Origin: Phycisphaerae bacterium
Lineage (GTDB): Bacteria; Planctomycetota; Phycisphaerae; UBA1845
Direction: 5' to 3'
Assembly (NCBI GenBank): GCA_021604825.1
Contig: BQJS01000092.1
Location: 1 to 17,682, forward strand
DNA: 17,682 nt
Both the position numbers and the translations under genes were made by a program. Shown one piece after another: positions 15,863 through 17,682 of this stretch; position 1 is the first letter of the stretch; the number at the start of each line of letters is the position of its first letter. The notes under the pieces are model-generated. The model saw only the letters and a list, made by a program, of their open reading frames with translations. It was not told where the DNA came from and did no database searches.

Positions 15863-16597
15863 ATGTCCAAGGTTGCGGTCATTGTTGCGGCGGCAGGCAA
15901 GAGTGAACGTTTCGGGAAAGAGGAACGAAAGACATTGGCCAAACTGGATGGCCGCCCGGTCTTCCTCCGCACGCTTGAGAAATTCATCAATCGCGACGAC
16001 GTATGTAAGACGATCCTGGTCGTCGCCGCAGACGATGTTCAGGAGATGAAAGAGAAGTTCGGGGCCAATCTTGGGTTCATGGGCGTCGCGTTGGTCGAGG
16101 GTGGCGCGGAGCGGGTCGAATCGGTAGAGGCTGGTTTCAATGCCGTGCCCGATGAGGCAGAAATGGTGGCGGTTCACGATGCCGCTCGCCCGTGCGTCAG
16201 CGATGAAATGATTGATGCTGTCTTTGCAGAAGCCGGTAAGAGCGGGGCGGCAATTCTCGCGTCGCCGCTGGTAGGAACGATTAAGCGGGCGACGCCTGAG
16301 AAGGTCATCGAAGAGACCGTCTCGCGTGAGAATCTCTACGAAGCCCAGACGCCTCAGGTCTTTCGCCGCGACATTCTTGCCAAGGCCTTCGCTGAAAAAC
16401 CCGAAGATCTCAGCGCGATTACCGACGATGCGGCGTTGGCTGAGCATCTCGGAATCCCGGTGACGATCGTGGAATCCGATCGAACCAACTTGAAAATCAC
16501 AACCAAATCCGACATCACGCTGGCCAACGCCATTATCAAATCGCGTCCGACCAAAGCCGTATCCAAGTTTGGGGCGTTTGACGAGGCCCAGTGGTAA
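15863..16597 (+). CDS. ispD: 2-C-methyl-D-erythritol 4-phosphate cytidylyltransferase
   Basis: 244 residues, close to the family's usual 230. It forms CDP-ME from MEP and CTP, the third step of the MEP isoprenoid pathway, in the cytoplasm. The nucleotide-binding start is IVAAAGKSERFG (about 7-18) with R16 and a Lys about residue 23. VHDAARP (104-110), AQTPQVFRRD (161-170) and TDDAALAE (187-194) are family landmarks. The ATG at 15863 has a good ribosome binding site (AGGGAG, 9 bases upstream). The tail after about residue 230 is an extension. The upstream PIN-TRAM gene makes an operon likely. IspF is not found next to it in this window. Confidence 0.93.
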   Translation: MSKVAVIVAAAGKSERFGKEERKTLAKLDGRPVFLRTLEKFINRDDVCKTILVVAADDVQEMKEKFGANLGFMGVALVEGGAERVESVEAGFNAVPDEAEMVAVHDAARPCVSDEMIDAVFAEAGKSGAAILASPLVGTIKRATPEKVIEETVSRENLYEAQTPQVFRRDILAKAFAEKPEDLSAITDDAALAEHLGIPVTIVESDRTNLKITTKSDITLANAIIKSRPTKAVSKFGAFDEAQW

Positions 16598-16620
16598 TCG
16601 GAATCATGATGCGGTTTTTC

Positions 16621-16649
16621 TTGACCGAATCGCAGTTCAGATGTTAAAT
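16621..16649 (+). promoter_or_regulatory. Candidate promoter of the TPR-like lipoprotein gene
   Basis: TTGACC (16621-16626), a 17-base spacer and TTAAAT (16644-16649), in the gap after ispD. The start codon at 16741 is about 90 bases downstream. A stem AAGATTG/CAATCTT (16655-16661 with 16672-16678) follows at once, within the predicted leader. Confidence 0.42.
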
Positions 16650-16740
16650 GGGGAAAGATTGGAAAGGATTTCAATCTTGGATCCGAGTCGTCAGGCATAT
16701 CCCTGCGACTGCACAGGTCTTCAGCGCCAAGGAGTGGCAC

Positions 16741-17682
16741 ATGTCTCGATACACGCTTTCACTATTGCTCCTGCCCATCACCATCGTGGCTTCCAGTGGC
16801 TGCAATATCGACGGACTCTTTGCCGGCGGTCAACATCGCGACGCACCGCTGACCAGTTTCGACCGACCCGAAGGCGTCGAGATTCCCGACATTGTGATCA
16901 TCGACGGCAACGAAGTGGACATGGTCGAGCAGGTGCTAGCCAACCGCGCGGTTTACAAACGTTCGCTCGATGCGTTGCGCGATTTCTATGAGCGGCGCGG
17001 ATATTTCAACAAGATGCAGTGGGCTGAGACCGAACTCAAGGAACTCGGTCACGTTAAACCGTTCCGGTATATCTTGTCGGCTGAAGTGCCAGCCGAGGAT
17101 TTGCGACCGTCGCGTTCGATCGCAGAAGCCGACCGCATGTATGACGAAGGTGTGATGCTCATGCGGCGTGGCGGGCATAACCTTCCGGTGGTTTATCGCA
17201 AGGACTACATGCAGGAAGCGATGCAAGTTTTTACGGAAATGATTACCCGTTATCCCGACAGCGATAAGATCGACGACGCTGCGTTTCAATGCGGTGAGAT
17301 CTTGAAAGAGTACTACGAGAATCAGGATCGGTTGGCGCTGCAGTGGTATCGGCGGGCCCGTGAGTGGGATCCACAAACGCCGCATCCAGTGTTGTTTCAG
17401 TCGGCGGTTGTTTACGACTTTCGCTTGCACGATCGCGCCAAGGCGCTCGAGTTCTACCAGCAGGTCTTGCAGGAAGAAAATACAAACAAATCCAATTCGG
17501 CATTCGCCAGCCGACGTATTCATGAATTGAGCGAAGGCAGCAACATGGGCGACGACCCGTATCTCTACACCCGCGAACCGGGCAGCGATCGGCGAGCGGC
17601 GAGAAACGCTGGTGATCAGCCAGTTCGCAATCAGCGATCGTACGATCAGGAGTCGTACGACCAGGAACCGTACAGTCAGCCG
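16741..17682 (+). CDS. TPR-like lipoprotein (3' partial)
   Basis: 314 codons are readable and the frame is still open at the window edge. The start is ATG at 16741 with AAGGAG at 16729-16734. A hydrophobic signal peptide (MSRYTLSLLLLPITIVASSG) ends at C21, with SSGC as a somewhat loose lipobox. Residues about 60-120 are helical; about 125-263 look like TPR repeats (for example ALQWYRRAREWDPQ and ALEFYQQVLQ), which resembles BamD/YbgF-type tetratricopeptide proteins. After about residue 280 there is a low-complexity Arg/Gln/Tyr tail with YDQES, YDQEP and YSQP repeats. A membrane-anchored scaffold role is likely, possibly in outer-membrane assembly, but BamD identity is not established. It is in the same direction as ispD, 143 bases downstream. 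Confidence 0.78.
   Translation, partial: MSRYTLSLLLLPITIVASSGCNIDGLFAGGQHRDAPLTSFDRPEGVEIPDIVIIDGNEVDMVEQVLANRAVYKRSLDALRDFYERRGYFNKMQWAETELKELGHVKPFRYILSAEVPAEDLRPSRSIAEADRMYDEGVMLMRRGGHNLPVVYRKDYMQEAMQVFTEMITRYPDSDKIDDAAFQCGEILKEYYENQDRLALQWYRRAREWDPQTPHPVLFQSAVVYDFRLHDRAKALEFYQQVLQEENTNKSNSAFASRRIHELSEGSNMGDDPYLYTREPGSDRRAARNAGDQPVRNQRSYDQESYDQEPYSQP

Noticed and set aside
15602..16447. Minus-strand 281-codon frame spanning the PIN-TRAM end and ispD.
   Set aside because: Crosses two well-supported genes on the opposite strand; an artefact of GC-rich codon use.

Overview
The window looks like a piece of a planctomycete chromosome, probably Phycisphaerae-like. The evidence is a Cys-rich surface protein ending in dockerin-type repeats (DSDGDVDLSDF, then a CF pair), two tandem pseudopilin-like proteins of the planctomycete [10 protein letters not shown] type, and a tandem-CBS/KorAB operon beside housekeeping genes with moderate GC. 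The assignment rests on gene style only; no rRNA or tRNA is present.

Layout. 1-506: C-terminal part of a secreted Cys-rich/dockerin-type protein. 861-3130: two paralogous proteins with prepilin-type N termini, separated by a convincing intrinsic terminator (1943-1981). 3391-5162: a possible 38-residue small ORF, then a REC-GAF-HD-GYP response regulator, a predicted c-di-GMP phosphodiesterase. 9366 down to 5257 (minus strand): an apparent operon of CBS-pair protein, korA (fused gamma-alpha), korB, and zinc-ribbon CBS-pair protein. KorAB is a two-subunit 2-oxoacid (most likely 2-oxoglutarate):ferredoxin oxidoreductase, and the two CBS proteins bracket it. 9403-10172: a long non-coding divergent intergenic region. 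10173-11552: cystathionine beta-synthase with its own C-terminal CBS pair. 11578-12980: a small island with two unrecognised membrane-associated genes, bounded by two perfect 28-nt inverted copies of a hairpin repeat, with a third partial copy in the middle. 12977-14323 (minus): saccharopine dehydrogenase/reductase-like protein. 14574-16597: membrane-anchored PIN-TRAM protein (YacL type) followed by ispD, the same gene order as yacL-ispD in Bacillus. 16741 to the window end: a TPR-like lipoprotein that runs off the edge.

Working together. KorAB would exchange CoA, CO2 and low-potential electrons at the 2-oxoglutarate node. The flanking CBS-pair proteins are good candidates for adenine-nucleotide sensors of this step, which is an inference from gene order. 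IspD serves the MEP isoprenoid pathway. The HD-GYP regulator links an unknown input to c-di-GMP turnover. I found no CRISPR array, transposase, integrase or recognisable defence system. The most unusual items are the repeat-bounded island and the CBS-KorAB-CBS operon with a perfect dyad just upstream of korA.
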